Shown in pieces: positions 12,295-23,500 of a stretch of 64,000 nt of DNA; positions within the stretch are counted from its first letter, which is position 1; each line of letters opens with the position of its first letter. This DNA is from Oreocharis arfaki (lineage: Eukaryota > Chordata > Aves > Passeriformes > Paramythiidae). The notes under the pieces were generated by a model. It had not been told where the DNA came from, did not search any database, and was given only the letters and a program-made list of their open reading frames with translations. The DNA lies in assembly GCA_013398015.1 (NCBI GenBank), contig VZRR01014172.1, positions 1-64,000 of the forward strand, in the 5' to 3' direction. The translations under genes and the position numbers were made by a program.

Positions 12295-12930
12295 TTGGGT
12301 ATTTTTCTCTCTAAAAAACCGGCCTAATGATGGGATTTAATTACCCTGCAATGCCCTCACTGTGGTTTGAGCAAGGCAAACCCATCCACTTGCCACTGCC
12401 AGCAGCAGCCAGGGAGCAGCCGCAGCAATGGGGAGGATTTTCCAGCTCACTGTGTGATTTGATCTCTATAAACCTCCCCTAACACCTACTGTAAATCATT
12501 CCCAACATTATTATCCTCCCGTCTGGGAGCAGAGTGCAACCACTAAGACAACCTGAGGATCCCAGGCTCCTTTCAGCACCCGGAGAAAGGAGCCTCGTGG
12601 GTGGGATTTGAAGAATTCAGCAATTCCACGGCTCCATCCCGCTCCTGCAGGAGGGACAGAGCTTCCCACTGGCTGCCTCCTGCACACTTCCCACAGATCA
12701 GGGGCTTTTATTCTCTTTATTTTTGCTTCTGTCCCAAAATGGTGATGGCTGGAGTGTGGTCGGGTGGTGGAGGCCCAGTTCTCAGCGGAACAGGGAAGTG
12801 GTTTCAGAGGAAAATCCAATGTTTTCCAAGACTTGGTTCTCAGATTGGCTTTGGTGAAAAGCCTCCTGCACCCTCCTCCTGCAAAAGCCCACCTGGAGCA
12901 GGAAAATATCGGGATAATAGCTCTAAGCTG
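12295..12930. other. Unique non-coding DNA
   Basis: Nothing recognised between the microsatellite and the CR1 fragment. Confidence 0.55.
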
Positions 12931-13078
12931 AGAGAGGGCACCTTTAAATTAAATATTGGGATGAAATCCTTCCCTGTGGAGGTGGGGAGGCCCTGGCACA
13001 GGGTGCCCAGAGCAGCTGTGGCTGCCCCTGGATCCCTGGAAGTGTCCAAGGCCGGGTTGGATGGGCTTGGAGCCACTC
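12931..13078 (+). mobile_element. CR1 LINE fragment (first copy)
   Basis: It contains CR1 phrases in order: a degenerate 'TTAAATATTGGGATGAAATC', then 'GTGGGGAGGCCCTGGCACAG', 'GGTGCCCAGAGCAGCTGTGG', 'TCCCTGGAAGTGTCCAAGGC' and 'GGTTGGATGGGCTTGGAGCC'. It stops before the usual 3' end of CR1, so it is truncated at both ends. The tandem 642-bp duplication begins inside this element at 12976. Confidence 0.9.
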
Positions 13079-13617
13079 AAGTCGCTGGCCATGGTTTGAA
13101 GTTCTCACAAATGTTGGTAAACCAAAATTTCCTGTGTTTTTCAGCATAAAAATCAGTGAAATGAAAGCTCAGGCAGTGACAGTGAACCATCAGCAAGCAG
13201 CTTCTAATCAGGTTTTCTTTTTCCCCTTTTACACACACCTACAACAGTATTAGAGTTAAATAAAAGTAACAGAGCTCACCGAGTCTATTCAAAGCATCAT
13301 TTATTTTAGAGCCTCTGAATAATTTTCTGTAGGCTTCATCAATTCATATACTCACACATTAATTATCCAAACTGGTTGCCTAAATCCCAGCCAGTCCTTT
13401 GGCTCCAAGCCTGCAGTTTTTCACATGTTCTTCATGTAAAAAGGAAGAAATGTATAAATGAGAAATTAACTACTTTTGTGCTGCTTTTAATCCAAAAATG
13501 TATCAAGAAAAAGCCTGACTTTCAAACCCCTATCCACTGCCTTCAATTATTTGCTGCAATTAATTTTGTTGGAGCAGCCCATGGAGGGAAGATTCTTTTT
13601 TGATACAAAACTGGAAT
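12976..13617 (+). repeat. 642-bp tandem duplication, copy 1 (probable assembly artefact)
   Basis: This segment matches 13619-14260 base for base at a constant offset of 643, except for three differences I could see: GG/GT in CCCTGGCACA, CAAGTCGC/CAAGTTGC, and AATCAGGTTT/AATCAGATTT. It contains the 3' part of the CR1 fragment and about 540 bp of unique sequence. It ends directly at the single N at 13618. Confidence 0.95.
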
Positions 13618-13618
13618 N
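13618..13618. other. Single unresolved base at duplication junction
   Basis: One N stands exactly between the two 642-bp copies. A one-base spacer at such a point is what an assembler leaves when it joins two contigs without merging their overlap. Confidence 0.97.
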
Positions 13619-13720
13619 GTGGAGGTGGGGAGGCCCTGTCACAGGGTGCCCAGAGCAGCTGTGGCTGCCCCTGGATCCCTGGAAGTGTCCAAGGCCGGGT
13701 TGGATGGGCTTGGAGCCACT
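13619..13720 (+). mobile_element. CR1 LINE fragment (duplicate of 12976-13078)
   Basis: The same CR1 segment as in copy 1, cut at its left edge by the N. It should not be counted as a separate insertion if the duplication is an assembly artefact. Confidence 0.85.
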
Positions 13721-14260
13721 CAAGTTGCTGGCCATGGTTTGAAGTTCTCACAAATGTTGGTAAACCAAAATTTCCTGTGTTTTTCAGCATAAAAATCAGT
13801 GAAATGAAAGCTCAGGCAGTGACAGTGAACCATCAGCAAGCAGCTTCTAATCAGATTTTCTTTTTCCCCTTTTACACACACCTACAACAGTATTAGAGTT
13901 AAATAAAAGTAACAGAGCTCACCGAGTCTATTCAAAGCATCATTTATTTTAGAGCCTCTGAATAATTTTCTGTAGGCTTCATCAATTCATATACTCACAC
14001 ATTAATTATCCAAACTGGTTGCCTAAATCCCAGCCAGTCCTTTGGCTCCAAGCCTGCAGTTTTTCACATGTTCTTCATGTAAAAAGGAAGAAATGTATAA
14101 ATGAGAAATTAACTACTTTTGTGCTGCTTTTAATCCAAAAATGTATCAAGAAAAAGCCTGACTTTCAAACCCCTATCCACTGCCTTCAATTATTTGCTGC
14201 AATTAATTTTGTTGGAGCAGCCCATGGAGGGAAGATTCTTTTTTGATACAAAACTGGAAT
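13619..14260 (+). repeat. 642-bp tandem duplication, copy 2
   Basis: Second copy of 12976-13617, about 99.5% identical by eye. It starts in mid-CR1 immediately after the N and continues past its end (AAACTGGAAT) into unique sequence. The element's missing 5' part exists only in front of copy 1, as expected if this contig began inside the other contig's end. Confidence 0.95.
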
Positions 14261-16279
14261 TTTCTTGGGCTAAACATTCACAGCTCCTTCCATTTCTTTC
14301 CAGAGCTGAGATGACTGACAAATCCTTTTCCCAAGGAGGCCAAATTCAATCCAAGTCCGTTTTGGGATGCCCCTTCTGGCGCCCATCTAGGTGTCCCCTG
14401 CCCTCCCTGTCCGTGTGTTCTGCCAGTTGATGGAGGTGATTTAAAGAACACAGACACCAATGGAAGGAATGGCCTGATTTTACCATGAATGTAAAGGCAA
14501 CACCAAAGTAAAATGATACATCTCATAAAACTGCTCACTTGGCTTCAGCAACCGGCAAAAATAAGCAAGGTGATGCACCTGATCATTACTATGTGGGAGA
14601 AAGGAGAGTGATTGAGAAAGATCCATCACCAATTGCCTCAGTATTTCACCATCCTCCAGATCTGCAGTCCCTGGGGAGCCCCATTGCACAGCCAGGACCT
14701 GGAGAACCCTTCCCGGCAATTGGGAAAATCCCACGTGGTACGTCCACCTGTCTTCACCTAAATTCACCCCCAAAGTGGGTCCAGCTTTTATAGGCCCAAA
14801 TCAGTAAGTTGAAGTGACTCAATTACATTTTTAGCCCCAAAACCCCATGATCTGATGACACACGTCTGACCAGCCAGGGCCAGGCCTCGGCTGGGAGGGT
14901 TTTCCCCTAAAATACCCTACAAACAGGCCTCTACTCGTGTCAGCGGGGAAAGCTTCCTAAAGAAACGATCCATTTCTCACAGATAACTACACGAGGTTAT
15001 ACAGAGCTAGCAGGAGCATCTTTGCCATCTATTTTTAGCTAAATAACACCGATGGTGTTCAGGATTCACCTCGTGGGTCAGCTCTGGCCGAGGCCTGCGC
15101 TCAGGCCTCAGCACATCCCCGTGCTGCGGTAGGGAACGAGCGAAGCCTTTTCTCCATCACCACCTCGATCCCCAGCCCTCCTCAAGTGTCACAACTTTTC
15201 ACCACACCTGAGGGGACACAGTCCCCCCTCTGTGCCCGGGCTGGGAGGCTTTGCTGGGAGCCGTGGATTTGTTCTGTTTGGGAGCCCTCTGGACACACCT
15301 GAGCCCTGTGGCCGGGGCTCACAATAACCTGCACAAATCATCACTGGGATTATGTGGGATGAATGGAGCAGCTCAGGAGCGCGGCCTCGCTGCCACTGCC
15401 TGAAATCTGAGTGCTCCAACGCCGCCAGCTCCCAGCCCTGTATCCCAAATAAGCTGTCAATGTGGATATCCCGGTGTCCCAACCCTCCTTCCAATTCTCC
15501 CTGCGCCATCCCCCATCCTCAGCTCTGCCTCCCACAGAGCACACACCCCTGTCTAAAAAGCCTCTTCATTCCCTTGCAAAGCCTAAATGAGAGCAAGTTC
15601 TCCAAATAAAAGCCAACACGAGCCCACAGATTCAAAAACAGGCCCAGAGCCATCTCCTTTTCTTGCTTGCAGTGCCTCTTGATTTTGACAAAAACAGCAT
15701 CTTATCCCTGCAGTCAGCTTCAAATATCTGTGTCTATACACATAAATATAAACATATAAATATTTTCCAGTTCCAAGTAGCAGCTACTGAGGGAATATTT
15801 GCCTACGCAGACCAATAAACTAATCCTGAGTGCCAGGTGTGCCACAATAAATTTCCCTCTGCTCTGAGTGGTTTTGATATTCTTGCTGCTATCAAATAGC
15901 TCACACGTCCTTAAAACAAAACCGATTTGTTCCAGAAAAATCACAGAGCAGTTTTATTCTTAGCATAAAAAGCATTGTATTCTTTATATGTCAGACTTCC
16001 CCAGACCAAGCACTGCCACAGCAGAGTCTAAGGCTGGGAATGGCTGAGTGCTGCTGCAGCAGGTTCCAAAAGCAAGAAAATCCCCATCTCACACACACAT
16101 ACTTACCAGGATTGGGGATTTATTTGTCCTAATCTAACCTGAATGCCTGTCTGTAATGTAAGTGAATATCTAAACAGATTATTACATGTAACAGCAACAG
16201 CTTTCTCCAAAAATCACCGGGATTATTCAAACCCTAGAAGGGAAGAAAGTAGAGAGGAGTGTTTGAGTAACGTGATCTG
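14261..16279. other. Unique non-coding DNA
   Basis: No repeat or exon recognised. 15000-15060 and 15710-15960 are AT-rich, with short homeodomain-like TAAT and TAGCTAAAT motifs, but not enough for a call. Confidence 0.55.
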
Positions 16280-16660
16280 CCAAAACAGGACGGAAACTCT
16301 TTAATAGCACCTTGCCAGAAACAATGCAGGGCCGAGTCTGCTTTAAACAAGATGATTTTTCAGAATATTGTTACTGACTTTTTGTATAGTGTTAGTGAGG
16401 TTTGTGTACACTAATAAAAAATGAAAGCTGCTATTAAAAACAAATCAATGGGCTGGGCCTGGTTTTGATCACACCAGAGCTGGCCATTTGCATCGGTATT
16501 TGCAGCATCTGTTCCAATTAAGACTTGTTTTCTAGTTTAAAGATATTAGTGCAATCACTAGAGTTCTGTTGAGAACATGAATAGAGCATTGTTCTGGCAG
16601 AATGCAGTTAAACAGACTCCACAGACTCTATTAAACAGCTTTGCTGCCCAATTAGAATGG
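16280..16660. promoter_or_regulatory. Candidate conserved non-coding element
   Basis: A repeat-free AT-rich block with several developmental transcription-factor type sites: octamer ATTTGCAT (16486-16493), CAATTA (16515-16520), and CAATTAG near its right edge, plus TTTAAAGATATTAG and GTTAAACAG. It has no long open frame. The texture resembles vertebrate conserved non-coding elements, but this is judged by eye from a single sequence. Confidence 0.25.
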
Positions 16661-17552
16661 GAAGGAGTCAGGCAGACAGGGCTGCACTGGGTACCCTCTG
16701 TTCCACATGGATTTTTATGGATTCATAGTCAATGAAAACGGCTAACGTGGAACATGTGTGGGGAAAGCACAGGCTGCAGGCTGGCTCGGGGCGAGGCAAA
16801 TGGAGCATCCAGCCCTTTATCGGGATTTTACGGACACCAAATTTAATGATTGTGGCCACTGGGTGTCAAACGATGCCCAAGGATGGCATCGTCTGCAGGA
16901 AGGTGAAATGGGTTAATGTGGGAATGAGGCACCAGGGGCAGAAATGCCACCAAAGGCTGGGCACAGAGGACCCTCAATCCCAAGAAAAAAATCCATCATC
17001 ACCTCAAACCACACCGTGCTCCTGTGGCATTCCTCATTAGCAGCAGTTAAGAAGTTGAGGCTGTGGTCAGAGCCGGGTGAGGGCGATGCCGTGGGCACTG
17101 CCCACAACATTTTGGGGTCAACCTCCAATCCCACAGCTGCTTTCCCATCCGCAGGAGTGCTCATCCACCCTGGTGTGCCAGCTGTGTGCCAGCAGGGATT
17201 CCCTCGGGGATCCCATCCCTGAGGGTCAGGATTGCCAAAGGCAGCAGGGTCTGGATGCCTGACCCTCTTGGGCAGCTTTTAAGGGAAATATTCCCTGTAT
17301 CCCTGCTGCAGCTTCCTAAGGTATTCCATATCCGAGCCCTGCTGCCCTGACTCCAGCTAATTAGCTCTTGGAGCTTTGATGGATGGATTGATTCCGCAGT
17401 TAAACAGAGATAAATTAACTGTCTGTCCAAAGAGAGTTTGAGGGAGGAGGGAATTCTGATTAGAAAGTTATTTCATGCAGTGCTGCTCTTCCTTCTCAGC
17501 CAGTGCTGAAAACCTCTCACTTCCCTTGAGGAGGAAGCTCATGGAGCCAACG
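16661..17552. other. Unique non-coding DNA
   Basis: Nothing recognised. The open frames are short and overlap on both strands. Confidence 0.55.
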
Positions 17553-18065
17553 CAGACCTGCAGAGCTCCCTGGGAATTCAGCAAAATCAAACCTGTGGAG
17601 CTCCCTGAAATTTCTCACAATCAGATTTGCAGAGCTCCCCCAGAATTCAGCAAATTCAGTCCTGCAGAGCTCCCTCAAAATTCAGCACAGTCAGACCTGC
17701 AGAGCTCCCCCAGAATTCAGCAAATTCAGTCCTGCAGAGACTCCAGAAATTCAGCACAGTCACACCTGCAGAGCTCCCCCAAAATTCAGTAAACTCAGAT
17801 CTGCAGAGCTCCCCAGCAAAATCAAACCTGTGGAGACGCCAGGAATTCAGCACAATCAGACTTGCAGAGCTCCTCCAAAATTCAGCAAATTCAGTCCTGC
17901 AGAGTTCCCCAGAATCCAGCAAAATCAGACCTTCAGAACTCTCCTGGAATTCAGGATACTCAGACCTGCAGAGCTCCCCAGGAACTCAGCACGTCAGACC
18001 TTCAGAATTCCCCCCAAAATTCAGCACACCCAGACCTGCAGAGCTCCCCAGAAATTCAGAATTTG
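17553..18065 (+). repeat. Minisatellite, 35-bp unit, about 15 copies
   Basis: The unit starts CAGACCTGCAGAGCTCCCCC and continues AGAATTCAGCAAATT. I count about 15 degenerate copies, one shortened to about 27 bases. Copies 3-6 alternate between CAGACCTG/AAATT and CAGTCCTG/ACAGT versions, hinting at a 70-bp higher-order unit. A typical unit holds three overlapping or adjacent 6-base palindromes: CTGCAG, GAGCTC and GAATTC. Open frames across the array are repeat artefacts. Confidence 0.95.
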
Positions 18066-19210
18066 TTTATCAAACCCACAGGGGACACCCGTGGCTCGGG
18101 CTGTGCATTGCTAAAACCACTGATGCTGCACTGATCCCTGCAGGCTGAAGAACTCACCTCTGGAATTTAATTTCCCCACACTTCCAGGAGCATCTGAGAT
18201 GTGTTTTATACAGAAACCCTCAGAACATGCAAAAATCAGCAGAAAGTTTGATTTTCTCAGCGCTCTAAAGGACTTTTATGTTAAAATGCTGCTTTTTTGT
18301 CCTGAAATGAGAAATACCCAAACATGTTTTTAAAAAGTGCAATTATAGAACTAATGAAAAAATCTTTAACAACTGAGATAAGGGCTCGGAGAAAGATGGG
18401 GTTTGTTCGAATTTAAGTACCTTAACGTGCAAACAGTTTAAAAAAACAAATGCAGCCATCACCTAAATATGTTAAACAAACAGGCATCGAGCAAGATGAA
18501 TTGGAGATCATTTCATGTAAATATTAACTTTTAAAGCTTTCCAACTGACCCAGTTTGGGCAACAGAGAATGTCCCTTTGCTTGCGTCCTCGTACACTCAG
18601 CGGTGCTGGAAAGGAACCAGGAGGGGAAAAGAAACAAAAACAAGCAAATGCAAGGTGAAAAATAGCACTTAAGGTTTCTGCAGACGTGGCCAACGAAAGC
18701 TGGCACAGGGCTGGACTTCCCTGGATGCCTCGCCTCCTCAGAAAGGCACTGGGAATGTTGGCCAAGTCCTAGACTCCCCCTCAGCCAACGCCGTTGTCTC
18801 TTCTCTCGAGTGTTAGAACACATGGGCCCAGCAAGCAGAGAAAAGTGCCTTGTTTCACATGAAAACAACATTAAAAAGACTGATGAAGAAATAATCAGTC
18901 TCTAAGCAGGATGAAATTGTTGTTTTTCTGGTCTTTTCCTAAAATACTCCGACTTTTTTTTAGCTGCGCTCTCTGAAAAGTCTCGAAGACGCCTGTAAGG
19001 TCTGAAGAACAAAATCTTGTTGTGGTGAAAACAGGAGTCAGACCCCATTGTCCAGGCCCAGGCCTCACACAGACAGCACTGAGTCGCCTCTTTCTGGTCA
19101 CCCATCTTCAACCCAGGACAAAATTCACTTTTTCCAAGGGCCTGAGGTCACCAACCTCTCTGGTTCAGGCTCCGGGAGCTGAGGCTTCCTTCTATTGAGT
19201 GCTAAAGGCA
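18066..19210. other. Unique non-coding DNA
   Basis: Between two minisatellites. 18240-18530 is AT-rich. No gene or mobile element is recognised. Confidence 0.55.
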
Positions 19211-19903
19211 GCTTCTCCCAGCTCCACAGGTCTCTTTTTCCCATCTCTTTCCCCCAGTTCCACAAGCCTTTTTGTCATCTCTTTCTTCCCAGCTCCACAA
19301 ACCTTTATTCCCATCCTTTCCCCAGATCCACAGCCTTTTTTCCATCTTTATCCGCCCAGCTCCACAACACTTTTTCTCTCTCTCTTCTTCCCAACTCCAC
19401 AAGCCTTTTCCCCATCTCTTCCCCCAACTCCAAAAGCCTTTTCTCCATCTCTTTTCTCCCAGCTCCACAGGCTATTTCCCCATCTCTTTCCCCAGACCCA
19501 CAGCCTTTTTTCCATCTCTTTCCCCCCCAGCTCCACAAGCCTTTTATACCCATATTTTTCCCCCCCAAGCTCCACAAGCCTCTTTTCCTATCTCTTCCCC
19601 CCAAATCCACAAGCCTTTTTTCCATCTTTCCCCCAGCCCCACAGGCCTTTTTCCCCATCTCTTTCCCCAGACCCACAGCCTTTTTTCCATCTCTTCCCTC
19701 CCAGCTCCACAATCCCCTTTTCCCTCTTTTTCCCCCAGCTCCACAAGCCTTTTTTCCCCATCTCTTTCCTCCCACCTCCACAAGCTTTTATTCCCATATT
19801 TTTCCACCCACAAGCCTCTTTTTCCTCTCTTCCCCCCTAACTCCATGAGGCTTTTCCCCTTCTTTTCCCCCAGCTCCACAAACCTTTCCTCCTCCACCTC
19901 CCA
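19211..19903 (+). repeat. Pyrimidine-rich minisatellite, about 35-bp unit, 20 copies
   Basis: I count 20 degenerate units, each with a core CCCAGCTCCACAAGCC followed by a run such as TTTTTTCCCCATCTCTTTCC. Unit length varies between about 31 and 38 bases, mainly in the T and C runs. The strand is strongly asymmetric: the plus strand is mostly C and T. Long open frames in three plus frames and several minus frames (up to 288 codons) arise because the unit has almost no stop trinucleotides, and they should not be annotated as proteins. Confidence 0.95.
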
Positions 19904-20348
19904 GGACAAATCCCTGACGCTTGGTCGCAGTTTTGATCCCTCTGCTCTACAAATCACCCCCAGCTTTGCTCTGCACCATTGGTGTTCTGAAGGCAGGACA
20001 CTCAGAGGGACCAAAATGCCCCCCAAAAAGAGAAAAATTTTAAAAACGGGTGAAAATAAAGCAGAAAGGGAATTTTCTCTCTCATACCAAACACATTTGT
20101 TTTCCTCTGGGTTTTTTTTTCAACTTCAAGGACCTTAATGAGGCTTAGTCCCACCAAGGAGAACCAAGGGTATGAGATTTTTCTTCTCTGCTGAAGAGGC
20201 TTTAGATACATTAAAACTAATTACTCCTTGTTTTATGCTCCAGTAGGATGAGAAATTCCCTTGAAGCTGGGATGGGAATTAATGCCAGCGGGCAAATTTT
20301 TACTGTGAGAGAAGAAAGGAGCAGGCAGCATCCAGTGGAGAGCTCTCT
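19904..20348. other. Unique non-coding DNA
   Basis: No feature recognised. Confidence 0.55.
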
Positions 20349-20545
20349 CCACACATTTTTTGAACAATCCCAGGGATGGTGACTCCACCACTTCCCTGGG
20401 GAGGCTGTTCCAGTGTTTTAACCACTCTCAAAGTGAAGAAATTTTCCCGAAAATCCAACCTGGCCCAGCTCAAGGCTGTTTCCCCTTGTCCCATCAGTAC
20501 CTTGGGGAGCACAGACGGGCTTGAGCATCAGCCCCAGCACTGCCA
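20349..20545 (-). mobile_element. CR1 LINE fragment, minus strand
   Basis: Read on the plus strand, it shows the reverse complement of CR1: 'CACACATTTTTTGAACAATC', 'GGGATGGTGACTCCACCACT', 'GGGGAGGCTGTTCCAGTG', 'GTGAAGAAATTTTCCCG' and 'TTTCCCCTTGTCCCATCAG'. The element's own 3' end is missing and the 5' side is truncated. No reverse transcriptase coding sequence remains. Confidence 0.9.
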
Positions 20546-23500
20546 GAGGGAATCACTTTCGTTCCTGGGGAGCCTTGAAAGAGAAATTTTGGCTTTGCTA
20601 AGGTCTGAATGCAAATTATTATTATTAATAGGATATTTTAGCTTGTCTGGGTAAACTGTGCAAACAGCAGCGACATTACCCAGGGCTTCTCATGTTTGTG
20701 CACTTCAAGGAGATCACCTTTCTCTCTGTATGCACCAAACTCTGTCTTTATATCACATTTGGCCTCTTTTTTTTGGCTCTTTCCAAAGCTGTTTAGCCCT
20801 TTGTTATTATTTTAACTGTTTATTTCTTTAACAGCTCATTATTTTCAGTGGGCTCCTGCGTCTCATTACACACAGTTCAGCTTGAAGGGGAAATGCGTCC
20901 TTTATACCGGTTTATTCTGCCTAAAAACATAATCAGAAGTGTTTCCTCCTCTGACAGTCATCTCTGTAAAGACTATTCTGTGCTTTATGCTGGATTCCTT
21001 TTGTAGGAAGTGTTTTACTTGCTTGGAGAGAACCAGAGAAATCACAAAAGAAACTCCAGAAGAAATCCTTGATCTGTTCTGATTGAACCTATGGGCAAGA
21101 ATTTTCATTCAAGGTTGGTTTTGGGGGGGAAAAGGAATTCTTTTCTGGCTTCTGTTACTGCTGTCATTTCCACAGGATAGAAGAACTCAGATGAAGGGAT
21201 GTGATTCCATCAGCTCTGACTGCAGGTGGTGGGGCAGGAGGGAATCTGGGCTGACATGGAGCGCCGTGGGCACTTCAAAAAACGAGGAAAAAAGTGAAAG
21301 CATGCAAATAAATCTGAGAGAGGGGATCCTGGCTTCTTCCTGGCGCTCTGCTTTCTTCCAGGGGCCCAAGGATGGGTGTCCCCCCTGCACAGCCACAGGA
21401 GAGCCCCTCCAGTGTGTCACCCCCAGAGCTCAGCTCCCAGCACATCCCCCAGCCAGGAGCAGAGCCCTGGTGCAGAATTGAAATCATCTGCCCCAGAGCT
21501 GTCAGCAGAGCCCAGAGAATGAGGCCTCAAACCTCAGATCCCTTCCGAAATCATTGAGGTGAGACACCAGTGAGGAGCAGCTGCGGGGTGAGGCCAGCAC
21601 TGACCTACACAGGGATGGGAGGGAGGATCTGTTCATGGAGAGGTTCAACCTTCATCCCCATCCTCTGGAGCCCGGTGACCTCACAGTGCACAGAACTGTC
21701 CAGAACTCTGTCAGCTCCTCTGCTCTGGCTTAGGGATACCCCTAGAGACCCCCACTAAAGCAAAGCAGAAGCATCTGACAGACTTCTGTGGTGCATCGTG
21801 GGTGTTTCTTTTCAAAGCAAGTTCTTCAACTAAAATTCAGAGGCCATTTTTCCTTCGCCTCGCTGGGACAAACCCTGAGGCCTCAGGGTTTAGTTTGTTA
21901 CTGGAGACACTCAAATCAGTGTTTTGTTGGGATAGGGCCCCACATTTGGGGTCTCTAAGCCAGATGTGCACCAGCAGGTACCAAACAATCAATGAACTTA
22001 TGTGAAGCTGAGGGCTTGAGGGCTTGAGAGGAGAAGATGTCTCGGTGCAGTGCTCTCACCTGCAGAAATCAAATTTAGTGAGAATTTGGGCTCTATTCAT
22101 CAAGGCCCTTGGACCCAGTGGAAGGCTGGGGGACAATCCCAATTTTAGGGTATTTCCAAGTTTAGCAGCCCCTTCTATGCAATGGGTTTTGGAGGGTAGG
22201 GTGGGGTTTGCTTTACAAAACAACAGCTTCTGTTATTTCATACTCATATGCTCTCAGAGGGCACAGGATTTTCACCACTCGTGTCTGTCCCCCAGCAGGG
22301 TCAGGGGTGTCTCTGAGCATCCCCACCAAGCAGAGGCACCCCCAAAGTCACAGCCAGTGTCACACAGCATCATCGGGGACGAGTTCTTTGCCCTTACCCA
22401 CCCCTCTTCTTCCCCAGACAGCTCCCACAGGTGTGGGGTGCTCGGCACAGGCCCCGAGCGAAACCCCAGCTCAGCCAAGACACCCCCACAAAAGCAAACT
22501 CGTTTAAAAAAGGAAAACCAGCCCTTAAAGAATTTGGGAAGCTGATTTTCAGCCCAAACAAATTACAGGGAGAAAGACGGGCTGGGGAGGGCATGAAGGA
22601 GAAAAAGAAGCCAAGCTCTGGAACCACTGAATTACCCTCAATCCTCGGAGCCTGGCCAAAGCAGCATACGAATTATTGCCCAGACAGTTCCAAAAATGAC
22701 ACATCACCCTCTCCCTGCCTCACTCATGGCAAACCCACAGCAACGAGCTCTTTTTTTTTTAGCTTGTAATGCCCCAGAATTGCCATGAAAGCAGCGAAAG
22801 GAGCCGAAGCAAGAGGAGCTGAGGTGCTCAAACATCGCAGCAGCACCCTGTATTTAAACACCTCTCCCAGCCCTGCCGGTCCCAAACGTGATCCCAGGCA
22901 GAGGCAGCCCTTTGCCCAATGCCTTCTTTCAAAATAGAAGCCCAGCAAAGGCTCTGACCTCTCAGCCCCACTAACCATTAATTTATATATTTTTTTTAAG
23001 TCGAAGCAAGCTCTCAGATGCTCAGCCCCTCACAAAGGGGGTAAGTCTCTGCCTGGCGTTTTTTTGGAAGGAAAATGTGGCATGCACCTATTTTGTTTCA
23101 TTCTGTGCCAGGACCTATAAAGTTACTGTGGGCTGCAGCTCCTGCCAAGTTCTAAAGGTGACAGGGCAATGGGCACCCAAAGGACGCTTCTATCAATGCC
23201 CTTTTATTTCCCTCTCTTTCCCCTTCCACCGAACCTTTTTTTTCCTAATAGAATTACTCTTATCTGCAAGTGATTTAAACTCTAAGGTTTACAGAAGATT
23301 TAAAGAGTGCGAACACAGTTGGAATGTTTTAAACTAACAGTACAAGTTGCATTTTAAGAAAATAATTAACTCCCAGGGGAGGTGTGGTTCTTGGAGTAAT
23401 GACAGATTCAAGGCTGGCTTTCCCTATATGGAGTTTCCAAATAATAAAATATCTTCGGTTCCCTACTGGTGTCAGATGAGAACCTGTTAGTGTGCTAGTT

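Noticed and set aside
14372..14395. GGCGCCCATCTAGGTG resembling a CTCF site
   Set aside because: It aligns to the CTCF core only if an extra base is inserted, so the match is poor.
19195..20138. Open frames of 213-288 codons, plus-strand proline/serine/phenylalanine-rich
   Set aside because: Translation of a C/T-rich minisatellite. Three plus frames and several minus frames are open together.
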